From assembly GCF_000970085.1 (NCBI RefSeq), contig NZ_CP009506.1:4154001-4218000 (forward strand): a DNA stretch of 64,000 bases, read 5' to 3'. This DNA comes from Methanosarcina siciliae T4/M (GTDB taxonomy: Archaea > Halobacteriota > Methanosarcinia > Methanosarcinales > Methanosarcinaceae). Below, piece by piece: positions 17,491 through 26,645 of the stretch. The notes beneath the pieces were generated by a model. The model was given only the letters and a program-made list of their open reading frames with translations, had not been told where the DNA came from and did no database searches. Positions within the stretch are counted from its first letter, which is position 1; each line of letters starts with the position of its first letter. Position numbers and translations under genes: made by a program.

Positions 17491-18189
17491 ATGAAACGGA
17501 TATCATCAGGAATACCTGAACTTGACGAAAGGATCGGTGGGGGATACCTGGCGGGCAGGGTTCTTCTCATAACCGGAGATACAGGAACTGGCAAGACCAC
17601 TTTTACCATTCATTTTCTGCACAGAGCATGCCTTGAGGGTAAGAAATGTATCCTGGTCGCAACCGAAGAACTTCCAGAAGATATATTGGTCTCATCAGAA
17701 ATGATGGGACTTGGGCTTACTAAATATTATGAAAAAGGCCAGCTCACAATTGAGCGGTCTTTTCAGAACCGTTCCGAGAAGGTCCAGACCTCAAAATTCG
17801 GATTTACTCCCGAAGGTCTGGAAATAGATCTACCCACACTTTCGGATTATGTACCCGAAGGAACCGATGTTGCGGTGATTGACAATATCGGTGTTTTTAC
17901 CCTGAGGCTTTCCATTCAGGATTTCAGGAACCAGTTTGATGCCCTGAACTTTATCCTCAGCACCAGAGGAGACTGCACGGCAATGTTTGTCATGGACGAT
18001 ATCGCATGCAAGATGACCCATAACCTTGCCGAGTATTCGGCAAGTGGCTCTCTCCGACTTATGGTAGACGAAAATCCCTACACAGGGAATATTGAACGCT
18101 ACATAAGAATTCCTAAAATGAGAAGGACATGCCTCAGTCTGAATCCGATAAGATTTGAAATTACTTCATCAGGGATAAAACTCCTTTGA
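17491..18189 (+). CDS. KaiC-like RecA-superfamily ATPase
   Basis: A 232-residue single-domain KaiC-type protein. Walker A is GDTGTGKTT (residues 30-38) after the family opening RISSGIPELDERIGGGYL; ATEELPED and the Walker B-like VAVIDNIGVF follow. FlaH, the archaellum motor regulator, is a single KaiC domain of the same size that docks on the FlaI ATPase. The next two genes are FlaI-like and FlaJ-like, so a FlaH-like role in a pilus motor is attractive. A 486-nt AT-rich spacer separates them, so this is inference. Other KaiC-like proteins act in signalling. Confidence 0.75.
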   Translation: MKRISSGIPELDERIGGGYLAGRVLLITGDTGTGKTTFTIHFLHRACLEGKKCILVATEELPEDILVSSEMMGLGLTKYYEKGQLTIERSFQNRSEKVQTSKFGFTPEGLEIDLPTLSDYVPEGTDVAVIDNIGVFTLRLSIQDFRNQFDALNFILSTRGDCTAMFVMDDIACKMTHNLAEYSASGSLRLMVDENPYTGNIERYIRIPKMRRTCLSLNPIRFEITSSGIKLL

Positions 18190-18675
18190 AAAGCTGCATT
18201 CCTACAAGTTTAAGGTTTTTTCCTTTTCCCTTCTTCGCCCAACACATTCATTTCTTCACTTCCCACTAAATCAACTCTCAGTTTCCCTATTTTCATTTCT
18301 TTTCTCCTCTTCTGGTTTCCTTTTTTAGAACATCAATTTTTGTTTTTTCAAAACGCAAAATATAGAATATTTTTTAAATTATAAATGAAAAAAATATAAA
18401 AATAATAAGTACTCAATAAAATTTTTTAATGAAAAAATTAATACTGTTGAAATGCGTTCTTATTTGTAAATGAAATTGAATATCCGATATATTACTTTTG
18501 TATACCGAAAAAAGGTGAAAAAAACCTTAAAATAAGTACACAAAATAATTAAGATGAGCAACAAATAATATTGAAAAGTTATCAATTCTTATTCAATAAA
18601 TATAGATAATAATTAATAAATTAGTTCATACTGTGGAAATTTTGTAAGGGGACAAGCCTTGGGGGGCAAACATCT
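18190..18675. other. AT-rich spacer before the pilus-type ATPase
   Basis: Very AT-rich, with many TATA-like runs and no ORF. The segment from 18360 to 18620 probably holds the promoter and leader of the secretion ATPase gene. Confidence 0.4.
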
Positions 18676-21006
18676 ATGGTTTCCAAAAATGAGAAATCTC
18701 CAGATAACTCAAAAAAACCAGACAATGGTATGCAGAAAAGGGGGGAAGAAGAGGTTATGGCAGGAAAGTCCAGTCTTCTACAGGTACCTGTCAAAAGGGC
18801 TTCTGACGAAGATAATCCGAATCTAGCTGATACTGACAGCCTTCAGAAGGAGAACAACAAAAGGAATACAAAGAACATTATCCTGGAAGTTTCAGGAATT
18901 CAAAGAACTCCACAAAAACGGAAATATCCTTATTGGGTGAAGCACAGTGCAGGGAGAGAAAATACAGAAAAAGAGAATACTGATCTTACTGACATGAAAA
19001 TAAAGATTGAAACCCTAAAAACCAAACCTGTACTTGAAACGGTTCAATTTAATAGTTTTCCTCCGGAAACTCAGAAAATCATAGATCCGGAAACAACATA
19101 TCTGGAAAAAAATTCCGATCCTGAAAAGAAACTTTCCGGTTCTTCTCAAGTTGCTCTTGAACCGAAATCCCCGGTTTCTCCAGAAACTGCGCCTGAGAAG
19201 AAAGTCGAACTTATTCCTGAAACCAAAAAAAAAGGAATTTTTCCTCCTGAAATCAGACCTCAAGCCCAAAAAATGAAAATTAAGAAAAAGTCCAGATTCC
19301 TTGGGAAAATGAAGGATCTGACTCGCGACATAGCCGGTATCAAGGAAAGTGAAAAATTAAGTGACAAGCTTAAAGAATTCTTTGACGAAGTAAAAACCCC
19401 TGAAGGAGCAAAAAAGAAATTTGCAGAGGTCGTCCAGAGCCTGAAAGATGAAGAGCTCAGGGTTCTTCCTCCATATGATCCTGTAACCTGCGGCCCGCTC
19501 CTTGAGTATGAAATTCCTTCAGGGTTTACTGAAATCGAACGCTACTGGGTAGAGGAACCTTACGCCTTTATAAGCATAATTGAAAACCTGGAAATGAAAT
19601 ACTATTATGTCGTTGAGCCCACTCTCAGCACCTATGAAAAAGCCGTTCTTGAGAGAGTAAGGGACAACCTGGAAGATATGCTTACCCAGGATGATATGAT
19701 ATCCGGACAGGATAAAGACGTAATTCTCATTAACAGAGGCATGAGGCTTCTGGATCAGTATTACAGCACTCTGGAAGTTTCCTCGATCCACAAGATAATG
19801 TATTTCCTCAGGAGAAATTTCATCGGGTACGAAAGGATAAATGCGCTCATTAGGGACCCGAATATTGAAGATATTTCCTGTTCGGGAATTGAAATCCCTA
19901 TCTACCTCTACCACATGAAGCACAACAACATCGTGACCAACATCCTTTTTGGGGAAAAGGAAGTGGACTCTCTGGTTGTCAAACTTTGCCAGAGGAGTGG
20001 CAAGCATATATCCATAGGAGAACCGATTGTAGATGCAACTCTTCCGGACGGCTCAAGAATTCAGGCAACCCTTGGAAAAGAGGTCACAACAAGGGGCAGT
20101 TCCTTCACCATCCGTAAATTCAATGGGGACCCCATAACCCCTATTGACCTTATCAGGTATGGAACATGCAGTATCGAGATGATGGCTTACTACTGGATTG
20201 CCATTGAAAACAACATCAGTGTACTTTTCGCAGGAGGTACCGCTTCGGGAAAAACCTCCCTTATGAACGCAATTTCTCTCTTAATCCCGAGACTTTCAAA
20301 GGTAGTGTCCATTGAAGATACCAGAGAGATTATGCTCCACCATGAAAACTGGATCGCAGGCGCAACCAGAAAATCATTTACAGTAGGTGGGACCGGAGAG
20401 GTATCCATGTACGAACTCCTGAAAGCCGCCCTCAGGCAGCGTCCGGAATATATTCTTGTAGGCGAGGTCCGGGGTAAAGAGGCCCTGACCCTTTTCCAGG
20501 CAATGTCAACAGGGCACACCACCTATTCAACAATGCATGCAAGCGACGTGCAGACCGTGATTAACAGGCTTGAAAACGAACCAATCAATGTCCCGCACGT
20601 GATGATGCAGGCCCTTGGAGTCATCTGTATTCAGATGCAGACCTATGTCAATGAGACCAGGGTAAGAAGGACCAAAACAATTGTGGAGATCACAGGCCTT
20701 GATGCAAGGTCAGGAAGTCTCAGGATCAATGAACTTTACCGCTGGGAGCCGGTGCATGATAACTTTAAACGTGCAGGGGATTCCTATGTGCTCAATGAGA
20801 TCATGAAAGCAAGGGGATGGAACCCTGATAAGCTCTTTATTGAGTTTAAAAACAGGGAACAGATCCTTGCCTACCTGACAGCAAAACAGATCCGTGACTA
20901 CGTGAGTGTCTCTCTGATAGTGCATATGTATGCCACAAACCCGCAGCTTGTAATGGAAGCAGTTGGAAACGATACCTTGCAGGATATGGTAATGCACCAT
21001 AGTTAA
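18676..21006 (+). CDS. Type II/IV secretion (FlaI/TadA/GspE-type) ATPase
   Basis: A 776-residue hexameric motor ATPase of the type IV pilus/archaellum superfamily, expected on the cytoplasmic face of the membrane. The C-terminal 550 residues hold Walker A (AGGTASGKTSLMNAI), the Asp box (VVSIEDTREIMLHHENW), Walker B (EYILVGEVRGKEAL) and the His box (GHTTYSTMHASD). The first 220 residues are charged, rich in Lys, Glu and Pro, and probably disordered, far longer than in FlaI. ATG 18676 follows a G-rich stretch; ATG 18757 after GAGGTT is a reasonable alternative that would trim 27 residues. The membrane partner starts ten bases downstream. Confidence 0.9.
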   Translation: MVSKNEKSPDNSKKPDNGMQKRGEEEVMAGKSSLLQVPVKRASDEDNPNLADTDSLQKENNKRNTKNIILEVSGIQRTPQKRKYPYWVKHSAGRENTEKENTDLTDMKIKIETLKTKPVLETVQFNSFPPETQKIIDPETTYLEKNSDPEKKLSGSSQVALEPKSPVSPETAPEKKVELIPETKKKGIFPPEIRPQAQKMKIKKKSRFLGKMKDLTRDIAGIKESEKLSDKLKEFFDEVKTPEGAKKKFAEVVQSLKDEELRVLPPYDPVTCGPLLEYEIPSGFTEIERYWVEEPYAFISIIENLEMKYYYVVEPTLSTYEKAVLERVRDNLEDMLTQDDMISGQDKDVILINRGMRLLDQYYSTLEVSSIHKIMYFLRRNFIGYERINALIRDPNIEDISCSGIEIPIYLYHMKHNNIVTNILFGEKEVDSLVVKLCQRSGKHISIGEPIVDATLPDGSRIQATLGKEVTTRGSSFTIRKFNGDPITPIDLIRYGTCSIEMMAYYWIAIENNISVLFAGGTASGKTSLMNAISLLIPRLSKVVSIEDTREIMLHHENWIAGATRKSFTVGGTGEVSMYELLKAALRQRPEYILVGEVRGKEALTLFQAMSTGHTTYSTMHASDVQTVINRLENEPINVPHVMMQALGVICIQMQTYVNETRVRRTKTIVEITGLDARSGSLRINELYRWEPVHDNFKRAGDSYVLNEIMKARGWNPDKLFIEFKNREQILAYLTAKQIRDYVSVSLIVHMYATNPQLVMEAVGNDTLQDMVMHHS

Positions 21007-21015
21007 GGGATATCC

Positions 21016-22965
21016 ATGAACGCTATAAATACCCTGGCATTCAGGATCTTCGGAGAAAAAATCCTTGAGAACGAAGACAGATATGCCCTGTTCAGGATAA
21101 AGCTTCGCCAGTCTCATATTCCCCTGCCTGTGGAACAGTATGTCTCAACCGCAATTTTATACTCCCTGTTTGCTGGGATATTCGGCGGGCTTGCAGGTTT
21201 ACTGATCGGAAAGCAGCTCTTCAAAGGTATCACCCCGGAAAGTATTGCTTCAACGTTTGGTATCTCGAGCAGGGAAACAAGGGTAATTGAGGCTCCTGCA
21301 TATATTGAAGCTAATCTTCCCTTCATCCTTACAATCGTAGGCGGACTCATTTTCTTCTCGATGATTGCTGCCTTTACCTACGGGCTTATTATGGCATACC
21401 CTCCCATGAAGGCAGATAGCAGGAAGCGGGCTATCAATGCAACAATGCCCCATGCAACAGCTTTTCTCTATGTGCTGCAGAGGGGCGGGGGTATGACTAT
21501 CTTTGAGATCATGAAATCGCTTTCGAAACATTCTCACCTCTACGGGGCTGCTTCGCATGAATTCGGAAACATCATAAGGGATATAGAATATTTCGGAAAA
21601 GACCTTCAGGACGCCCTATGGGATGCAGCCGACAGGACACCTTCCGAACAGTTCAAAGACCTTGTAGACGGCCTGATTTCAATAGCCTCCAGCGGAGGAA
21701 ACATTACCCTTTACCTGAAAAATAAGACTGACCTCTATAAATCCAATGCCAATAAGGAACACAAGCGTTTCCTTGATACCCTCGGGCTCCTGGCAGAGGT
21801 TTATATTACGGTATTCGTTGTAGGCCCCCTCTTCCTTATGGTCATCCTGGTGGTAATGAACATGGTTGACAACGGAGGAGTGACCAACCTCTATATCCTT
21901 GTATACGGGGCAATTCCCTTCGGGACAACGATCTTCCTGATCTTTCTGGACATGCTTACAGGAGACGTGGAAAAGATGCCTGAGGAGAAAGTCTCCAGAA
22001 TTAAGCCTGATTCTTTCAGCGATGTCAGGGTAAAGCCATGGACGGAAGAGGATGAGGAACTGCTCCAGAAGATGGCGTTTTACGAAAAGGTGAACAGGGT
22101 CAAAAATGTGATCTTGCACCCGATAAGGGCTATGCTTGACAGGCCGGTATACGCTTTTGCAATAAGCACTCCAATCGCCCTCGGGTACTTTGTTTATGCT
22201 TTCCTGGAACACATGCCATATGAGGGAGGATTTGTTGAAACCGCATCTACCCTTGATGACTATATCTTTGTAACCCTGCTTGTCCTTTTCATTCCTTACA
22301 TGATCTTCCACGAACTCGAAGTTCGGAAAACCAGGCAGATTGAGGATCAGGTACCGGAATTTCTTAAAAGGCTTGCAAGTATCAACGGGACAGGGATTCT
22401 GCTTACCGATGCTATTGCCATTACAGCCCAGTCAAATATGGGCAGATTGAAATCCGAAATCAAATGCACGGTTGCAGATATCCGCTGGAACTCAAACCTC
22501 GTGGAAGCCCTGAAACGTTTTGAAGCCAGGGTCCGGACCAACATGACCCGGCGCAGCCTGACCCTTATAGCCAAGGCAAGCGAATCAACAGGCGACATCC
22601 ATCAGGTCATCAGCACGGTTGCGGATGACGCAGACATTGAGAAAAACCTCAAAAAGGAACGTTCTGCAGAGATGTTCATTTACGTCTTCATCATCTTCGT
22701 GACTTTCTGCGTCTTCCTGGTCATAGTATACGTGCTTGCAGCCTTCTTCCTCCCTGCACTTGACGGTTCCAGCAACCCGGCAATGTCCATGGGAGGCTTT
22801 GACCTGAAAGAGTACACCCTCCTCTTCTTCCACGCAGCTCTCCTCCAGGGTTTTGGCTCCGGGATGGTTGCAGGAAAAATGGGTTCGGGGAGTATATCTT
22901 CCGGGCTCAAGCACTCACTTGCAATGATGACAGTATCCTATGTGCTGTTCATCGTGTTTATCTGA
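21016..22965 (+). CDS. FlaJ/TadC-type polytopic membrane protein with two T2SSF domains
   Basis: A 649-residue membrane platform protein for the preceding ATPase. It contains two type II secretion F domains: one around residues 130-290, with TPSEQFKDLVDGLISIASSG, and one around 440-570, with EFLKRLASINGTGILLTDAI and RRSLTLIAKASESTGDIHQV. Hydrophobic helices flank each, about nine in total. FlaJ-like proteins of double size are known in archaeal pilus loci. No pilin or prepilin peptidase gene is adjacent, so the assembled structure is unknown. Confidence 0.88.
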   Translation: MNAINTLAFRIFGEKILENEDRYALFRIKLRQSHIPLPVEQYVSTAILYSLFAGIFGGLAGLLIGKQLFKGITPESIASTFGISSRETRVIEAPAYIEANLPFILTIVGGLIFFSMIAAFTYGLIMAYPPMKADSRKRAINATMPHATAFLYVLQRGGGMTIFEIMKSLSKHSHLYGAASHEFGNIIRDIEYFGKDLQDALWDAADRTPSEQFKDLVDGLISIASSGGNITLYLKNKTDLYKSNANKEHKRFLDTLGLLAEVYITVFVVGPLFLMVILVVMNMVDNGGVTNLYILVYGAIPFGTTIFLIFLDMLTGDVEKMPEEKVSRIKPDSFSDVRVKPWTEEDEELLQKMAFYEKVNRVKNVILHPIRAMLDRPVYAFAISTPIALGYFVYAFLEHMPYEGGFVETASTLDDYIFVTLLVLFIPYMIFHELEVRKTRQIEDQVPEFLKRLASINGTGILLTDAIAITAQSNMGRLKSEIKCTVADIRWNSNLVEALKRFEARVRTNMTRRSLTLIAKASESTGDIHQVISTVADDADIEKNLKKERSAEMFIYVFIIFVTFCVFLVIVYVLAAFFLPALDGSSNPAMSMGGFDLKEYTLLFFHAALLQGFGSGMVAGKMGSGSISSGLKHSLAMMTVSYVLFIVFI

Positions 22966-23075
22966 ATTCGGGATTTTGGGCACCCTTCAAGAGCTTCTGT
23001 CCTCCGGGTTTAAAAAACCCGGAATTCCCTTTGATCCACTTTCTTTTTAAAGATAAACACCCAATTTTGAGGAAG

Positions 23076-23690
23076 ATGGCACAAAACACAGCAACTAAGA
23101 AAATGCTCCTTTCCGGGCTCATCCTTGCAGTTATCTTTTCTTCCTTTTATGTTCTGGACTTCAAGGCAGCGCAGAGTGAGACACAGACAAATTCAAGGGT
23201 AAGTGCCTGTTCCTCGGGAAACCCCGGGATTGACTTTCCGGACAGGATCTACCTCTACGTCGAAGGAGACGATTCCATCTCGAAATCCCTCAGGGAGAGC
23301 CTCGAAGCGGAATTGGAAAAAGCAGGCATGGAGGTGTCAGTAGCCGATGCAGTTGAGGAAAAGTATGACTCTCAAGCCCTCCTTGTGAATGTAAGTAAAG
23401 ACGGGCTTTACACACCTGTTTACGCCTCTTCGGACCTGAATATCCTGTTCTTCTATACCTATACGGGAGAAGGCACAAAATATTTCGAACAATTCAAAGA
23501 AGGAAATGTAACGGTTGTCTTTGAAAACACAGGTTCCGGGGAAGGAGATAAACTGATACGCGGGGATATGGAACTGCAGGACTCTACAAAAGGACCTGTA
23601 TCTTTAAAAGCGTACAGGAAACACCTGGCTGAAGAAGCTGCAAGGAAAATAGTAGAGCAGCTTCAGCAGCAAATAAGCATTTCTCCTTAA
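23076..23690 (+). CDS. Small membrane-anchored extracytoplasmic protein, unknown function
   Basis: About 204 residues. A transmembrane or signal segment (KMLLSGLILAVIFSSFYVLD) is followed by an extracytoplasmic domain that I cannot assign. The frame is open from TTG 23031, but ATG 23076 right after GAGGAAG is the likely start. It lies 110 nt after the FlaJ-like gene on the same strand, so it may be an accessory or minor subunit of that system. It lacks a class III prepilin signal. An acidic centre and a C-terminal amphipathic helix (LAEEAARKIVEQLQQQI) are the only other features. Confidence 0.7.
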   Translation: MAQNTATKKMLLSGLILAVIFSSFYVLDFKAAQSETQTNSRVSACSSGNPGIDFPDRIYLYVEGDDSISKSLRESLEAELEKAGMEVSVADAVEEKYDSQALLVNVSKDGLYTPVYASSDLNILFFYTYTGEGTKYFEQFKEGNVTVVFENTGSGEGDKLIRGDMELQDSTKGPVSLKAYRKHLAEEAARKIVEQLQQQISISP

Positions 23691-23730
23691 GCCCTTTTTT
23701 CAGGCAAGTTATAGGTAATTATCAGGGCAT

Positions 23731-24681
23731 TTACTTCAGCAGTTTGCTCCAGATGTTCATGTCCTCAAATCCCTTTCCTATCCTGCAGTTGTTCACAAGC
23801 CGGCCTGTGCAAGTATAGCCAAGAGAAGCAAAGGAGGAATTGATGCCGGGAGAAGAAGCTCGGCAGAGGGTATAGGAGCCCAGGAAGTTTCTTTCTGAAA
23901 GTTCTTCTTCCAGAGCTTTGATAAGCTCTTTCATCAACCCCTTTCCCCTTTCGGAAAGAACTGTCAGGCAGTCGGTGATTTCAGCACTCGCGTTATCGGG
24001 GTCCATTTCTGCTGAGGCAAGGCTCACGATTTCCCCGCGCTTTTCCACAAGGAGGTAAAGGACATTGGAATCCATGGTTTCGAGCAGGTAGCTTTCCATG
24101 TGCAGGGGAGCCGGATATAATTGAAATCCCTGCCTGTAAAGGGCTGCCATTGCAGAAGCATCCGCCTGGACTGCAGGCCTGAGTATATATCCTTCCGGAA
24201 GGCAAATTTTTTCTTTTTGTTGCTTCCAGCTTTCCATTTTCCGAGAACCTCCCTTTTTTTGCCGCCTTTTCCCGGTTTCTCGTTTCTTTCTCAGGCAATT
24301 TTTGAGGATTTGGTCTTCTTTTTCCCTCTGGAAGGAAATCCCCCTGGGGATTTCCGGGTAACTTGAGAAAATATGGCAGTCCTTTCCGGAGTAATACCCC
24401 CCGATTATCCCTTCCTCTACATATCCGCAAGTACGGACCTCATTTCCTTTTTTTGGGAGTGTGTATACGATTATTTTTCCCATCTCCTCGGCTTCGGCAA
24501 GAGCTTCAAGGTTTCCGGAGAGTGCTTCAAAAAGTCCGGTAAACTCCATGACTTTTATCCTTTTATTATAGTAATCAATTACAAGTTCAGCCCCTGCCCC
24601 TGGCATCTTAAGCTCTGCTTTTTCCCAGTAACCCGGAAGTTCTTCATGAATCTCGAGCGTTAAGGGAACGTTTTTTTTCGT
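23731..24681 (-). CDS. ablB: Beta-lysine N6-acetyltransferase
   Basis: AblB acetylates beta-lysine to N-epsilon-acetyl-beta-lysine, the osmolyte made by Methanosarcina at high salt. The C-terminal half is a GNAT domain (GYILRPAVQADASAMAALYR; LSERGKGLMKELIKALEEEL is the acetyl-CoA loop). The first ATG, at 24606, falls inside conserved sequence: upstream codons in frame read NVPLTLEIHEELPGYWEKAE. These are bounded by a TAA, then GGAGG (24689-24693), then ACG at 24681 seven bases later, with no ATG, GTG or TTG. I therefore place the start at ACG, giving 316 residues; use of ATG 24606 would give 291. It lies downstream of ablA, 67 nt away, as one operon. Confidence 0.85.
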   Translation of the reverse strand, partial: TKKNVPLTLEIHEELPGYWEKAELKMPGAGAELVIDYYNKRIKVMEFTGLFEALSGNLEALAEAEEMGKIIVYTLPKKGNEVRTCGYVEEGIIGGYYSGKDCHIFSSYPEIPRGISFQREKEDQILKNCLRKKRETGKRRQKKGGSRKMESWKQQKEKICLPEGYILRPAVQADASAMAALYRQGFQLYPAPLHMESYLLETMDSNVLYLLVEKRGEIVSLASAEMDPDNASAEITDCLTVLSERGKGLMKELIKALEEELSERNFLGSYTLCRASSPGINSSFASLGYTCTGRLVNNCRIGKGFEDMNIWSKLLK

Positions 24682-24748
24682 AGCGACCCCTCCTTAGTTT
24701 TTAAACACATTTTTTGCTTCCAGAACTGTTTTTCCGAAATATTTCCTT

Positions 24749-26008
24749 TCAGAAACGCTGTTTTCTTTCAAGGCCTTCCGGTTCAAGGGCGATTATATCA
24801 TTTTCCTCATCGTAGAGTTTTGCAAGACCGGTATCACTTTTAAGCCCGGGGTGCTTATCACAGATGGAACATTTCTGCTGGCACACCGCGGAGTATTCTG
24901 CTGGTTCAGGGTACATGCAGATAACCCCTTCATAATTCCTGAGGGTCACTCCGGTATCCGAACTTGAAAGCAAGTAATTTGGACCGACAGGAATTTTGCC
25001 TCCCCCTCCCGGGGCGTCAACAACAAAGGTGGGGACTGCAAGCCCGGAGGTATGCCCCCTGAGCATTTCTATGATCTCTATTCCCCTTGAAACCGAAGTC
25101 CTGAAATGTTCCAGCCCGAAGGAAAGGTCGCACTGGTAGAGATAGTAAGGCCTGGTCTTTATTCTCAGGAGTTCGTGGCAGAGTTTTTTGATTATGACCG
25201 GGCAGTCATTTACCCCTCTGAGAAGTACGGACTGGTTCCCCAGAGGAATCCCCGCACGGGCAAGCATACCCATTGCCTTTTTAGCTTCGGGAGTAATCTC
25301 TTTTGGATGGTTGAAGTGGGTATTTAGCCAGACCGAAGGGTATTTCCCAAGGATTTCACACAGTTCCGGGGTTATGCGCTGGGGCAGGGTGACCGGCACT
25401 CTTGAGCCTATCCTTACGATTTCCACATGTGGGATATCAAAAAGTTCTCCCAGGAGCCAGTCAAGCCTCTCGTCGGAAACAAGCAGGGCATCTCCCCCCG
25501 AAAGCAGGACATCCCTTATTTCAGAGTGTTCCCTGATGTACTCGATTCCCTCCCGGATTGTTTTTTCCGAATAATCATATTCCCTGTTGCCGACCCTGCG
25601 CTTGCGAGTGCAATGTCTGCAGTACATCCCGCATCGGTTTGAAATAAGGAAAAGCACCCTGTCCGGGTACCTGTGAGTTATGCAACTCCCTTCTGATGGC
25701 GAATCAAGGTCTTCACAGAGAGGGTCTTCAAGTTCCCAGGAAGATTTTTGAAGTTCGGCTGAGAGAGGCACGGCCTGCATCCGGATGGGACAGTTCGGGT
25801 CTCCCGGATCAATAAGAGAAGCATAGTAAGGAGATATTGCCATTGGAAAAACCTCAAGTGCTTTCTTAATATCCGCCTTTTCCGGGTCCGAAAGCGGGAT
25901 CAGTTTTTCGAGTTCTTCGACAGTGGTGATTCTGTTTCTATACTGCCATTTCCAGTCTGAAAATTCTATTTCGCCTGCGTTAAAGCAGGTTTTAATTTTG
26001 GATTTCAC
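24749..26008 (-). CDS. ablA: L-lysine 2,3-aminomutase
   Basis: A 419-residue radical SAM, PLP-dependent enzyme converting alpha-lysine to beta-lysine, the first step toward N-epsilon-acetyl-beta-lysine. The radical SAM cluster motif is CGMYCRHC, followed by TRKRRVG, and the GGDALL segment is present. The C-terminal zinc-binding cysteines are seen in CQQKCSIC. The start is GTG 26008 with GAGGT eight bases upstream. It is the first gene of the ablAB operon. Salt-dependent transcription is known for this operon, but no specific operator is recognisable here. Confidence 0.95.
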   Translation of the reverse strand: MKSKIKTCFNAGEIEFSDWKWQYRNRITTVEELEKLIPLSDPEKADIKKALEVFPMAISPYYASLIDPGDPNCPIRMQAVPLSAELQKSSWELEDPLCEDLDSPSEGSCITHRYPDRVLFLISNRCGMYCRHCTRKRRVGNREYDYSEKTIREGIEYIREHSEIRDVLLSGGDALLVSDERLDWLLGELFDIPHVEIVRIGSRVPVTLPQRITPELCEILGKYPSVWLNTHFNHPKEITPEAKKAMGMLARAGIPLGNQSVLLRGVNDCPVIIKKLCHELLRIKTRPYYLYQCDLSFGLEHFRTSVSRGIEIIEMLRGHTSGLAVPTFVVDAPGGGGKIPVGPNYLLSSSDTGVTLRNYEGVICMYPEPAEYSAVCQQKCSICDKHPGLKSDTGLAKLYDEENDIIALEPEGLERKQRF

Positions 26009-26645
26009 GGTTAAACCTCAGTGAAAGCTGGAAGAAAAATCAAGGGACGGATGTCCAAAATATAGTACATGGAATCTTGTTCAGGAAATTAAATCCAGTC
26101 TTTTCCAGCTTATTTAAAGAAAATGCGTCTTTAATTGGTAAATGTTAAGATTTAATTAATCTATTAAATACTTTTTTGCCAAAAGAAGCTTCAACGTTTT
26201 TTATTTTCTGAAAATAATTCATAAAAATCTCTCCTTATTCAAGAGAATTTCTAATTTTGTCCTTTCCTATCCTTTTATCTTCTGCCAAAACTACAATTCT
26301 TCTGGCATTCCCAATTCGACCCCCTCTGAAGGGGATATATATATTTATAAAGGAAAAAAAGCAATTACTTCTGTTATTAGCAGTTATGTAGAACGAAAAA
26401 TGCTTTATGGGATAAATAAAGGTTATAAGCTAATTTTAATCCCCGATTATTGAGTATCCCAAGTTATAGGAGAGAAAAGAAGAGTTTAATGTCCCAAAAA
26501 TCCATTTTTATCCTTATTTTTCGAATATGTCTCGAATGAAGTCTGTCATTGCCAGAGTGTCCCATTATCGGGGCATCCCATTGCCGAAGTGTCCCCACTT
26601 TACGCCAATGAAATTTATATTAATTGAGAAGTCAATCTACAATTG
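26009..26645. other. Divergent regulatory region ablA / antiporter
   Basis: AT-rich, no ORF. A short hairpin (CCCCTCTGAAGGGG, about 26322-26335) runs into ATATATATATTTATAAA (26336-26352), a strong TATA candidate for the plus strand; if used it gives the antiporter mRNA a leader of about 270 nt. A loose repeat of GTCCCATTNNCG occurs at about 26558-26595. Confidence 0.45.
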
